From Acidobacteriota bacterium (GTDB lineage Bacteria > Acidobacteriota > Thermoanaerobaculia > Multivoradales > JAHEKO01): 11,598 bases of DNA. Of this stretch, positions 5,812 through 11,598 are shown one piece after another. The stretch covers positions 1 to 11,598 of the forward strand of contig JAUWSP010000037.1 in the NCBI GenBank assembly GCA_030610025.1. Reading direction: 5' to 3'. The notes beneath the pieces were generated by a model. The model ran no database searches and was not told where the DNA came from. It saw only the letters and a program-made list of their open reading frames with translations. Positions within the stretch are counted from its first letter, which is position 1, and every line of letters starts with the position of its first letter. Made by a program: the position numbers and the translations under genes.

Positions 5812-6573
5812 ATGCGAAAGATCCTACTGGCCCTCGTCCTCGTCCTGTCGGGAGCCTCGACAGGTCGAGGACAACTGATCGGCGATGAGGTGCTGAGCCA
5901 GATCTACCGGATCCGGATCGGCCAGGAGTTCGGCACGGCCTTCACGATCGACGTCGACTCGCAGCAGTACCTGGTGACGGTCGATCATCTGATCCCAACC
6001 GGGTGCACCGAGTGCTCCCTCGACATCTGGAGTGACAATGCCTGGGTACCTCTCACCGGCAAGGCGATCCGTCCGCGCAGCAGCGAAGTGGCCGCCGTGG
6101 CTATCGCCTTGACCGAGAGGCTTTCGCCGGAATCAACAGCGTGGTCGACGGCCGACCAGGTCGAGCTTGCACAGCAGGTCTACTTCATCGGCTTCCCTTT
6201 CGGTCTGAGAACAGCCGAGACCACCGGTGCGCAGATCTCCGAGATTCCGTTCGTCAAGGCAGGGATCCTCTCCGCCATCGACAGCCGTAATCCCAAGGCG
6301 GTCATCCTCTACGTCGACGGCCACAACAACCCCGGGTTCTCGGGTGGGCCGGTCGTCTTCTATCCCGAGGGCGAGTCGGAGCCCAGCATTGCAGGAGTCC
6401 TCATCGGCTACCGCTGGGACGCCCTGCCGGTGGTCAAGAGAGAGGACCTGCGAGACCCGAGCGCCGAGACGTTCAAGGATCTCTACACCCGTGGGAACTC
6501 CGGAATCGTCGTCGCCTTCAGCATCGAGCACGTCGTCGATGCGATCCGCGAGGACATCTCGCCAGAACCCTGA
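5812..6573 (+). CDS. Exported trypsin-like serine protease (variant catalytic Asp)
   Basis: This protein has 253 residues. The ATG at 5812 is preferred over 5761: GAGGGG sits 6 nt upstream, and it opens a clean signal peptide (MRKILLALVLVLSGASTGRG). The mature part is a short trypsin/HtrA-like fold without a PDZ domain. The histidine lies in YLVTVDHLIP (H59) and the nucleophile in NPGFSGGPVV (S177), with the oxyanion glycine at 175. The third residue normally lies in 'D(I/V)AVL'; here the matching stretch is SSEVAAVAI, so E92 replaces Asp or no acid takes part. The enzyme may have altered activity or be a pseudoprotease. Substrate is unknown; the location is periplasmic or outside the cell. 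It is transcribed away from the barrel gene with about 70 bp between the starts, and a hairpin follows at 6626. Confidence 0.85.
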   Translation: MRKILLALVLVLSGASTGRGQLIGDEVLSQIYRIRIGQEFGTAFTIDVDSQQYLVTVDHLIPTGCTECSLDIWSDNAWVPLTGKAIRPRSSEVAAVAIALTERLSPESTAWSTADQVELAQQVYFIGFPFGLRTAETTGAQISEIPFVKAGILSAIDSRNPKAVILYVDGHNNPGFSGGPVVFYPEGESEPSIAGVLIGYRWDALPVVKREDLRDPSAETFKDLYTRGNSGIVVAFSIEHVVDAIREDISPEP

Positions 6574-6625
6574 CTCCGTGACACCGCGCATCCTCGATGC
6601 GGATCGCACCGGACGGTGGAGCATT

Positions 6626-6647
6626 CGGCCGGCAGAGGCGCCGGCCG
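6626..6647 (+). terminator. GC-rich hairpin after the protease gene
   Basis: CGGCCGGC (6626-6633) and GCCGGCCG (6640-6647) form a perfect 8-bp stem with a 6-nt loop (AGAGGC), 52 nt after the stop codon. No T-run follows. It is the best candidate for ending the protease transcript. Confidence 0.45.
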
Positions 6648-6709
6648 CTTCGAAACTCTGCCGCTCCGAGACGTTGCACGGTCCCGATACCGCCAGTTGG
6701 ACCCGTACA

Positions 6710-6737
6710 TTGCAGTAGCTGGCGGAAGTGCTACCAT
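6710..6737 (+). promoter_or_regulatory. Possible promoter for the FKBP gene
   Basis: TTGCAG (6710-6715) and TACCAT (6732-6737) are spaced by 16 nt, and TG at 6729-6730 supplies an extended -10 (TGCTACCAT). The site overlaps the 3' arm of the inverted repeat at 6690-6725. Confidence 0.35.
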
Positions 6738-6932
6738 GCGGGCGCGCTAGGCCTCTGCGTTCCCGTCCCAGCGGTAGCCCACCTCGACTCGGGCGCCTGG
6801 GTCATCCGAGAGCACAGCCAAGTCCCTGGAAGTCGTGCCGCGACGCGATGATGCGGCGGTAACGATCGATTCCGAGGCCTGCCTCGTCGAAAAACGAACC
6901 GACAAGAACACACCTATCAAGGGGTTACTACC

Positions 6933-7448
6933 ATGTTTCGCAAATCAACTTCTCGCCTCGCATTCTCGGGCCTCGCACTGGCCATCCTTGCCACTTCAGC
7001 CTGTTGGGCCCAGGACGAGGGGACCGCCGTGATCGAGAGCGGCAGCACCGTTGCCATCGAATACACCCTGAAAATAGACGACGGTACGACGGTCGACAGC
7101 AATGTCGATGGGGATCCTCTCACCTTCACACAGGGTACCGGTGAGATCTTGCCAGCCCTCGAGGAAGCGCTTCTCGGGGCCAAAGTCGGCGACACCAAAC
7201 AGGTCCAACTGACCGCCGATCAAGGCTACGGACCGGTCAACCCGGCGGCCTTCCAGGAAGTCGACATGGACAAGCTACCCGAAGATGCACGGACGGCCGG
7301 CACCATGCTGATGGCCGCCGGACCCGATGGGCAGCAGCATCCCGTCCGCGTTCACGAGGTCAAGGAAGACACTCTCATTCTGGACTTCAATCATCCGCTG
7401 GCCGGGCAAGCGCTGAGTTTCGATATCAAGATCCTCTCCGTCGAGTAG
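6933..7448 (+). CDS. Exported SlyD-like FKBP-type peptidyl-prolyl isomerase
   Basis: This protein has 171 residues. A signal peptide (MFRKSTSRLAFSGLALAILA) is cut near CWA-QD; C24 could instead be a weak lipoprotein site. The FKBP fold is of the SlyD type: an N-terminal part with VAIEYTLKIDDGTTVDSN, then GTGEILPALEEALLGAKVGD, then an inserted chaperone flap (about 95-145) opening with DQGYGPVNPAAFQEVD, and a closing FNHPLAGQALSFDIKIL. It should isomerise proline peptide bonds and help fold proteins, here outside the cytoplasm. The His-rich metal-binding tail of E. coli SlyD is absent. AAGGGG 8 nt upstream supports the start. It appears to be transcribed alone. Confidence 0.92.
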   Translation: MFRKSTSRLAFSGLALAILATSACWAQDEGTAVIESGSTVAIEYTLKIDDGTTVDSNVDGDPLTFTQGTGEILPALEEALLGAKVGDTKQVQLTADQGYGPVNPAAFQEVDMDKLPEDARTAGTMLMAAGPDGQQHPVRVHEVKEDTLILDFNHPLAGQALSFDIKILSVE

Positions 7449-7635
7449 CACCGCCAGATCGGCGCGGCAGAGCACAGGGCCTTCCCCATCCACTCCCGCC
7501 AACCTCCACCATGGGTGCAACTCGTGGGCGGATCGGGTAGGCTTCTCGCCAACATTTCGCACGAAAGTACAGTCAACGCTGTCCGCCGGCCGTGTCGGTT
7601 GGCGGTCGGCCCACGCTCTGTAAAGGAGGCAAAGG

Positions 7636-8370
7636 ATGAGATTTCTGAACCTGGCAACCGCATTGTTGGTGATCGTTGGCCTGGCCGCTTGCGCCGCGGC
7701 ACCACAAGAATCACAGCAGAGTCCCGAGATCGCTGCGAAGTCCAAAGTCTGGATCGATGCCCTCAACGCGGGTGACATCGAAGGCGTAGTGGCCACGTAT
7801 TCGGCTGATGCCCGCATCCTGCCGCCGAACGCGGAGCTCGCCACAGGTCACGACGCCGTTCGCGCGATCTTCGGTGGAATGATCGACGCCGGCATCGGAG
7901 GCAGTATCGAGACCATCGAGATCAGTGCTGCCGCCGACATCGGCTATCACGTGGGCACCTTCACCCTGGTGACAGAGGACGGCACGACTGTCGATCAAGG
8001 CAAATTCATCGAGACCTGGAGGCAGATCGACGGCGAATGGAAGATCAGCAACGACCAGTTCAACAGCGACCTGCCGACAATGGCGTCAGGTGGCACGACC
8101 CTGGCCATCACGCATGAGGTGGAAGACGCTGATCGCTGGCTGGCAGCCTGGCAGAGCGAAAGTGGCCGCCATGAGTTGTTCGCAGAGCATGGCGCATCCA
8201 GTGTACGAGTCTTTCAAAGCCCAGAGAATCCCAATTTGACCGGGCTGCTGATCGACGTCGAGGATATGGAAGCGTTTCAGGCCCTCCTTGCTTCCGACGC
8301 CGGTATGAATGCCAAAGCCGAAGACGGTGTCAAGGACGCGACGATGAGCGTCCTTGCGGAGATCAGATAG
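7636..8370 (+). CDS. Lipoprotein with NTF2/SnoaL-like (DUF4440-type) domain plus a second C-terminal domain
   Basis: This protein has 244 residues. The signal peptide ends in lipobox LAAC (C19), so the mature protein is predicted to be lipid-anchored. Residues about 31-148 look like a DUF4440/SnoaL-like NTF2 fold: SKVWIDALNAGDIEGVVATY, SADARILPPN, GHDAVRAIFGG and later GKFIETWRQIDGEWKISNDQF. Residues about 153-242 form a separate alpha/beta part (LAITHEVEDADRWLAAWQSE, HGASSVRVFQSPENPNLTG, LLIDVEDMEAFQALL) resembling small ferredoxin-like dimeric domains of the antibiotic-monooxygenase/DUF3764 kind. The combination is less usual and the function is unknown. AAAGGAGG six bases upstream is near-perfect, implying good translation. 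A hairpin lies just after the stop. Confidence 0.85.
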   Translation: MRFLNLATALLVIVGLAACAAAPQESQQSPEIAAKSKVWIDALNAGDIEGVVATYSADARILPPNAELATGHDAVRAIFGGMIDAGIGGSIETIEISAAADIGYHVGTFTLVTEDGTTVDQGKFIETWRQIDGEWKISNDQFNSDLPTMASGGTTLAITHEVEDADRWLAAWQSESGRHELFAEHGASSVRVFQSPENPNLTGLLIDVEDMEAFQALLASDAGMNAKAEDGVKDATMSVLAEIR

Positions 8371-8375
8371 TCCCT

Positions 8376-8396
8376 CGAGACCCGCGTCGGGCCTCG
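8376..8396 (+). terminator. Hairpin between the lipoprotein gene and the mla-type operon
   Basis: CGAG-A-CCC (8376-8383) pairs with GGG-C-CTCG (8389-8396): seven pairs with one A/C mismatch and a 5-nt loop, 6 nt after the stop codon. There is no T-run. Confidence 0.4.
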
Positions 8397-8426
8397 GCAC
8401 CGTGGCGAGATCGGTGGCGAGCCCGA

Positions 8427-8435
8427 TGCTAGACT
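8427..8435 (+). promoter_or_regulatory. Extended -10 promoter candidate for the mla-type operon
   Basis: TGCTAGACT combines a TGn extension with TAGACT (four of six to TATAAT); no -35 box stands out. It ends 8 nt before the ATG at 8444. Transcription from it would begin almost at the start codon, giving a nearly leaderless mRNA. This fits the lack of a ribosome binding site there. Confidence 0.4.
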
Positions 8436-8443
8436 CGGTCGCA

Positions 8444-8821
8444 ATGCCGACACTCGTTGAGCAGCCTCGGTTCGAAGTGAACTACGACGCTCGAGCGGGC
8501 AAGTACACCGCGATGCTGAGCCTGGAAGGGGCGGTGACGTTCCGTGAAGCTTCCGAGCTGCGGCGCCGGCTACTCGAGGCCATCGAGGCCCACCCGGATC
8601 GCAATCTGGTCGTGGAGCTCAGCAAGGTGGACCGGTTCGACACGGCCGCCATGGCGGTGCTGCTCGAGGGCCTGATACTGACTCACGAGCAGGGTCCCGA
8701 GATCTTTCTGGTCGGAGCCAATGACGCGGTGACCAAGGTCTTTCGACTCGCCGGCTTCGAGGAAGCCCTGCTGCGCTGCTTCGGCTGCATGGACGATGTC
8801 CATCGACAGATCAACCGCTGA
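8444..8821 (+). CDS. mlaB: STAS-domain protein, MlaB-like partner of the lipid ABC transporter
   Basis: This protein has 125 residues. The single STAS domain spans about 20-120: AMLSLEGAVTFREASELRRR, then NLVVELSKVDRFDTAAMAVL, then EIFLVGANDAVTKVFRLAGF. In MlaB and anti-sigma-factor antagonists the motif is D-S or D-T; here it is D66-T67. MlaB binds the MlaF ATPase and stabilises the complex, and the next gene two bases on is the permease, so that role is likely. The frame is open to a TTG at 8354 inside the previous gene, but the added residues are low-complexity, so ATG 8444 is chosen; ATG 8426 is an alternative. No ribosome site is visible before either. It is the first gene of the operon, whereas mlaB is last in the E. 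coli mlaFEDCB operon. Confidence 0.82.
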   Translation: MPTLVEQPRFEVNYDARAGKYTAMLSLEGAVTFREASELRRRLLEAIEAHPDRNLVVELSKVDRFDTAAMAVLLEGLILTHEQGPEIFLVGANDAVTKVFRLAGFEEALLRCFGCMDDVHRQINR

Positions 8822-8823
8822 AG

Positions 8824-9627
8824 ATGTTGACCCGAATCCTGACCTGGTCCGGTTCCAGTGTGTTGACGGTACTTCACGACGCTGGCCGCCTGTGGCAGGT
8901 CGCTTCGACGGCCCTGGTGCGTACCATCATGGTGCCGTTGCGCGGTGGGCGACTGCGCGTCAATGCCACAGCGTCGCAAGTCATCGCGGCCGGGAACAAT
9001 TCCCTGGCTCTCGTGGCGCTGATCTCCCTGCTCATCGGCATGATCCTGGCACTCCAGACGGCCTACCAGCTGCGCCAACTGGGCGTGACGAGCCTGGTGG
9101 CCGATCTGGTGGCGATCTCCATGACCCGAGAGCTCGCTCCGCTGATCACCGCGATCCTGGTGGCCGGCCGTGTGGGCTCGGCCATTACGGCGGAGTTGGG
9201 CACCATGAAGATCTCGCAGGAGATCGATGCGTTGACCGTGATGGGGATCGATCCGATCAGCCTGGTAGTGGTCCCGAGGATCATCAGCTTGGTGGTGGCC
9301 GTGCCGGCACTGACCGTGTTCAGTGGCCTCCTGGGGATCCTGGGCGGTTGCGGTGTCGGGGTCTTCATCCTCGGGCTCGGCGCCCAGGGCTATCTGACGG
9401 ACAGCATCTCGGCGCTGGTACAGCAAGATGTCTGGGGCGGCGTGATCAAGGCCCTGGTCTTCGGCCTCATCATCGGCGCCGTCTCCTGCCAGCAGGGGCT
9501 CGACACCGAAGGCGGCGCCGACGAGGTCGGCCGCTCCACGACGCGCGCGGTGGTGCGATCCATCGTTCTCATCATCGCCGCGGATCTCTTCGTAACGGCT
9601 CTCCTCTATCTGCGAGGTCAGACTTGA
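8824..9627 (+). CDS. mlaE: MlaE-family ABC permease for lipid transport
   Basis: This 267-residue integral inner-membrane protein is close to E. coli MlaE in length. An N-terminal interfacial helix precedes hydrophobic segments at about 55-80, 105-120, 145-180 and 205-222, with a last one at 245-263. The family signature is clear at about 101-143: TRELAPLITAILVAGRVGSA followed by ITAELGTMKISQEIDALTVM and GIDP. Two copies form the membrane core through which phospholipid moves, coupled to MlaF ATPase. The start codon is two bases after the STAS stop, with only a weak ribosome site, so translation is probably coupled. The stop overlaps the next start (TTGA). Confidence 0.95.
   Translation: MLTRILTWSGSSVLTVLHDAGRLWQVASTALVRTIMVPLRGGRLRVNATASQVIAAGNNSLALVALISLLIGMILALQTAYQLRQLGVTSLVADLVAISMTRELAPLITAILVAGRVGSAITAELGTMKISQEIDALTVMGIDPISLVVVPRIISLVVAVPALTVFSGLLGILGGCGVGVFILGLGAQGYLTDSISALVQQDVWGGVIKALVFGLIIGAVSCQQGLDTEGGADEVGRSTTRAVVRSIVLIIAADLFVTALLYLRGQT
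9614..9626 (+). promoter_or_regulatory. Ribosome site and TTG start deciding the MlaF N-terminus
   Basis: GAGG (9614-9617) lies 6 nt before TTG (9624-9626), inside the end of the permease gene. The TTGA overlap gives stop-start coupling. A start search limited to ATG or GTG would truncate the protein or merge it with the spurious upstream frame. Confidence 0.7.
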
Positions 9628-10418
9628 GCCTGGCGCAACCCATCATCGAGGCCCGCGGGCTGCACAAGAGCTTCGGGGACAAAATCGTGCTGGACGGTAT
9701 CGATCTCGAAATCGAGACCGGCGAGACGCTCATCATCCTGGGGGCCAGCGGCAGCGGCAAGAGCACCCTCTTGCGTTGCCTGATCGGCCTGGAAGAGCCC
9801 GATGAAGGACAGGTGATCGTGGCGGGTACCGACCTGTTTCGGGCCAAGCGCCAGGAGCTGGCTCGGCTACGTCAGTCGATGGGCGTGGCCTTCCAGGCAG
9901 GGGCTCTTTTCACCTCGATGACCGTGGGCGAGAACATCGATCTGCCGCTGGAGGAGCTGACCGACCTGCCGAAGTCGACCCGCCAGCTCATTGTCCGGAT
10001 CAAGTTGGCGCTGGTCGGCCTGGAAGGGACCGCCGATCTGTATCCGTCCGAGCTCTCGGGTGGCATGCGCAAACGGGTCGCCTTCGCTCGTGCGATGGCC
10101 CTCGACCCCCACATCCTGTTCGCCGACGAGCCCTCGGCGGGCCTCGACCCCATCACCTCGGCGGGACTCGACCAATTGCTGATTCGTTTGCGAGAGGTGT
10201 TCGACGTCACTCTGATCGTCGTGACCCATGAGCTCGAGAGCGCCTTCGCCGTTGGCGAGCGCATCGCGCTGATCGACCGGGGGCGCATCCTGGCGATCGG
10301 CACACCGGACGAAGTGAAGGCCTCGACGAACGATGTCGTCAGGCGCTTCCTCGACCGCGAAACAGAGATTGCCGCCGAGCACGGCGAACGCTATCGACAA
10401 TGGATTACAGGCCAATGA
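9624..10418 (+). CDS. mlaF: MlaF-family ATP-binding protein, TTG start
   Basis: This protein has 264 residues. All ABC ATPase motifs are intact: Walker A GASGSGKST (40-48), Q-loop Q91 in AFQAGALF, signature LSGGM (144-148), Walker B ILFADEP with E169, and switch H202 in VVTHE. AFQAGALF and LSGGMRKRVAFARA are typical of the MlaF/TrgD subgroup. ATP hydrolysis powers the MlaE permease. No ATG is available near the start of homology. TTG at 9624 overlaps the permease stop (TTGA) and has GAGG six bases upstream, so it is the likely start. The same frame stays open leftward across the permease gene, but that part is a chance frame. The stop overlaps the next ATG (ATGA). Confidence 0.95.
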   Translation: MSLAQPIIEARGLHKSFGDKIVLDGIDLEIETGETLIILGASGSGKSTLLRCLIGLEEPDEGQVIVAGTDLFRAKRQELARLRQSMGVAFQAGALFTSMTVGENIDLPLEELTDLPKSTRQLIVRIKLALVGLEGTADLYPSELSGGMRKRVAFARAMALDPHILFADEPSAGLDPITSAGLDQLLIRLREVFDVTLIVVTHELESAFAVGERIALIDRGRILAIGTPDEVKASTNDVVRRFLDRETEIAAEHGERYRQWITGQ

Positions 10419-11368
10419 AAGATACGAGCACCATTCGCGCCGGATTGTTTGTGATGATCGCCCTGGGAGTTCTCGTGATCGGCTCCCTGTGGGTCGCCGG
10501 GTTTCATCCGGGAGGGGCCGAGAAGGCGAGCTACGAGGTCCTCATGAAGAGCTCCGGTGGACTGCGCCAGGGAGATCCGGTTCGGGTTGCCGGAATGGAG
10601 GTCGGCCGGGTTCAGGCAGTCGACTTGCGACCCGGCGTGGAGTGGCCGGTTCTGTTCCGGATCGGTCTCGACGCCAAGATCCTGATCACCGAAGTCGCCG
10701 CGGCGAGATTGACGACCGACGGCCTACTCGGCAACCCGTATCTCGAGATCGATCCAGGCCCGGCCGATGAGCCCCCGCTGGCCCCCGGCACGCCGATCGT
10801 CGGTCTCGAGGTCGTCAGCACCGCCGATGCCATGAGCGGCATCGGTCAGTTGTCGGATCGGGCCGGCGTGGCTCTCGACGAGGTGACGATACTCCTACAG
10901 AGCCTTTCCGCACGCACGGGACCGCTTCTGGAGCGTTTTGAGCTCCTGATGTCCGACCAGAATCTCGCCTCGATCAGCGAGAGCCTCACAGCCATGCGCG
11001 ACACGATGCAGGAGGCCGGCCCGCGGCTGACCTCGCTGATGACGCGCCTCGACGAGCTGGCTATCGAACTGGAGACCGGGGTGGCAGGAATCCCGGATCT
11101 GACCGACGACCTGCAAGGGCTGGTGGGCGATCTTCGGACCGCTCTAGGCCCGGACGGCGAGCGATTGTCTTCGCTCCTGGACTCCGCCGGAGACAGCGTC
11201 AGCTCGATGGAGATGAACAAGGGAGAGCTCGAAGCCATGGTGCGCGACCTACGGCTGGCAACAGCCAATCTCAAGGCGTTCACGGAGTCGATCAAGGAGC
11301 GGCCATCGGCCCTGGTGCGTAAGTCGAAGGGGCCGGACCGCAAACCCGGGGAAGGAGTGGATCGATGA
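10415..11368 (+). CDS. mlaD: MlaD-family MCE protein with long helical tail
   Basis: This protein has 317 residues. A short cytoplasmic start is followed by one transmembrane helix (about 9-29: AGLFVMIALGVLVIGSLWVA). One MCE domain spans about 38-115, with YEVLMKSSGGLRQGDPVRVAG, MEVGRVQAVDL and LLGNPYLEIDPG. A long, mostly helical, heptad-like region (about 140-296) follows, then a basic tail with the family-typical KERPSALVRK. MCE proteins form hexameric rings that carry lipid between membranes. E. coli MlaD is about 183 residues; the extra helices here suggest a needle or tunnel reaching across the periplasm, as in longer MCE proteins. The ATGA overlap with the ATPase stop favours 10415 over the in-frame ATG at 10400. 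It is coupled to the lipoprotein gene by another ATGA. Confidence 0.93.
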   Translation: MKDTSTIRAGLFVMIALGVLVIGSLWVAGFHPGGAEKASYEVLMKSSGGLRQGDPVRVAGMEVGRVQAVDLRPGVEWPVLFRIGLDAKILITEVAAARLTTDGLLGNPYLEIDPGPADEPPLAPGTPIVGLEVVSTADAMSGIGQLSDRAGVALDEVTILLQSLSARTGPLLERFELLMSDQNLASISESLTAMRDTMQEAGPRLTSLMTRLDELAIELETGVAGIPDLTDDLQGLVGDLRTALGPDGERLSSLLDSAGDSVSSMEMNKGELEAMVRDLRLATANLKAFTESIKERPSALVRKSKGPDRKPGEGVDR

Positions 11369-11598
11369 GGCCACCGAAACGGATTCAGCTGCTCCTGGTC
11401 GGCTCGCTGGCCGTCTCTCTTCTCGGGGCTTGCAGCTCGGCTCCGACCACCCATTACTACGTCCTGGCACCCACGAGACCGGCACCCGAGATGGCAGCGC
11501 CCACAAGCGGCTCGGCGGGTCTCACGATCGGTGTCGAGCCCTTTACCGTCGATCCCCCGTACGATCGAGACCAGTTGGTCTATCGACTCGGGGTCGAC
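11365..11598 (+). CDS. PqiC/ABC-auxiliary-type lipoprotein, 5' part only
   Basis: Seventy-eight residues are visible before the window ends. The signal peptide ends in lipobox LGAC (C23), followed by SSAPTTHYYVLAP, the usual 'YYxL' start of the ABC_trans_aux/PqiC family (PF03886). LTIGVEPFTVDPPYDRDQLV and YRLG then match that family's 'IGV-P--LP-YLDR-Q-VYR' block. Members are outer-membrane lipoproteins working with MCE proteins, probably as the receiving end of the lipid path. The start overlaps the MCE stop (ATGA) and has GGAAGGAG 7 nt upstream. Whether the C-terminal part is complete cannot be seen. Confidence 0.9.
   Translation, partial: MRPPKRIQLLLVGSLAVSLLGACSSAPTTHYYVLAPTRPAPEMAAPTSGSAGLTIGVEPFTVDPPYDRDQLVYRLGVD

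Larger units (their letters stand above)
6574..6932. other. Intergenic region, 359 bp, without a convincing gene
   Basis: Open frames here are short, start poorly and resemble no protein I know. The region holds the hairpin at 6626-6647, a 7-bp inverted repeat (CCGCCAG at 6690-6696 with CTGGCGG at 6719-6725) and a promoter-like site at 6710-6737. If that promoter is used, the isomerase mRNA has a leader of nearly 190 nt with no identified riboswitch. Confidence 0.6.

Noticed and set aside
3751-5812. Long frames opposite the RCC1-type gene (3751-4659 minus) and the barrel gene (4772-5812 plus)
   Set aside because: Both are shadows of genes with signal peptides and recognisable domains, common in GC-rich DNA.
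7555-7566. Short palindrome TTTCGCACGAAA upstream of the lipoprotein gene, considered as an operator
   Set aside because: Only a 5-bp arm on each side; expected by chance and not tied to a recognised regulator.
8354-8443. Earlier TTG start for the STAS protein
   Set aside because: The start lies inside the previous gene, lacks a ribosome site and adds residues outside the STAS fold.
8796-9623. Upstream extension of the MlaF frame across the permease gene, suggesting a 540-residue fusion
   Set aside because: The extra residues are Gly/Arg/His-rich frame shadow of MlaE; family homology begins just after the TTG at 9624.

Overview
The window is GC-rich bacterial DNA from a diderm (Gram-negative type) cell. 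This follows from a predicted outer-membrane barrel, two lipoproteins, a periplasmic-type prolyl isomerase and an Mla/MCE lipid-transport operon. The exported propeller proteins with an 'FESGD-SAW' tail suggest Acidobacteriota (perhaps Thermoanaerobaculia) or a similar environmental lineage. That placement rests on memory of protein style and was not tested.

Layout. (1) Positions 2-568: the 3' end of a beta-propeller protein ending in a short conserved tail, followed by a hairpin terminator. (2) About 618-2091: an apparently intact IS110-superfamily insertion sequence read leftward. It has imperfect inverted repeats, an intact DEDD transposase (910-2046) and about 290 nt of structured non-coding DNA downstream of the transposase, where an IS1111-type bridge/seek RNA would lie. 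(3) 2194-3699: a DUF2779/TM0106-type protein joining a Cas4/RecB-like nuclease with four cysteines to a DEDD-type exonuclease domain. (4) 3838-4809: an exported seven-bladed RCC1-type propeller with the same tail as the first protein, preceded by a promoter-like site and a perfect 10-bp hairpin. (5) 4823-5743 on the minus strand: a MetA-pathway-type outer-membrane beta-barrel, convergent with the RCC1 gene. (6) 5812-6573: an exported trypsin-like protease, divergent from the barrel gene. (7) 6933-7448: a secreted SlyD-like FKBP isomerase. (8) 7636-8370: a lipoprotein with an NTF2/SnoaL-like domain and a second C-terminal domain. (9) 8444 to the right edge: a tightly coupled operon of STAS protein (MlaB-like), MlaE permease, MlaF ATPase, MlaD/MCE protein and a PqiC-type lipoprotein cut by the window end.

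The right-hand operon is one machine. The MlaE-MlaF ABC complex with its STAS partner sits in the inner membrane, the single-MCE protein with a long helical tail projects into the periplasm, and the lipoprotein probably receives it at the outer membrane. Junctions of 2 nt, then TTGA, ATGA and ATGA overlaps imply translational coupling. The rest of the window consists of single-gene units, nearly all for cell-envelope or secreted products; the IS and the nuclease are the accessory part.

The items most worth a second look are the candidate guide RNA and end structure of the IS, the C-terminal tail shared by two unrelated propeller proteins, and the two-nuclease protein.
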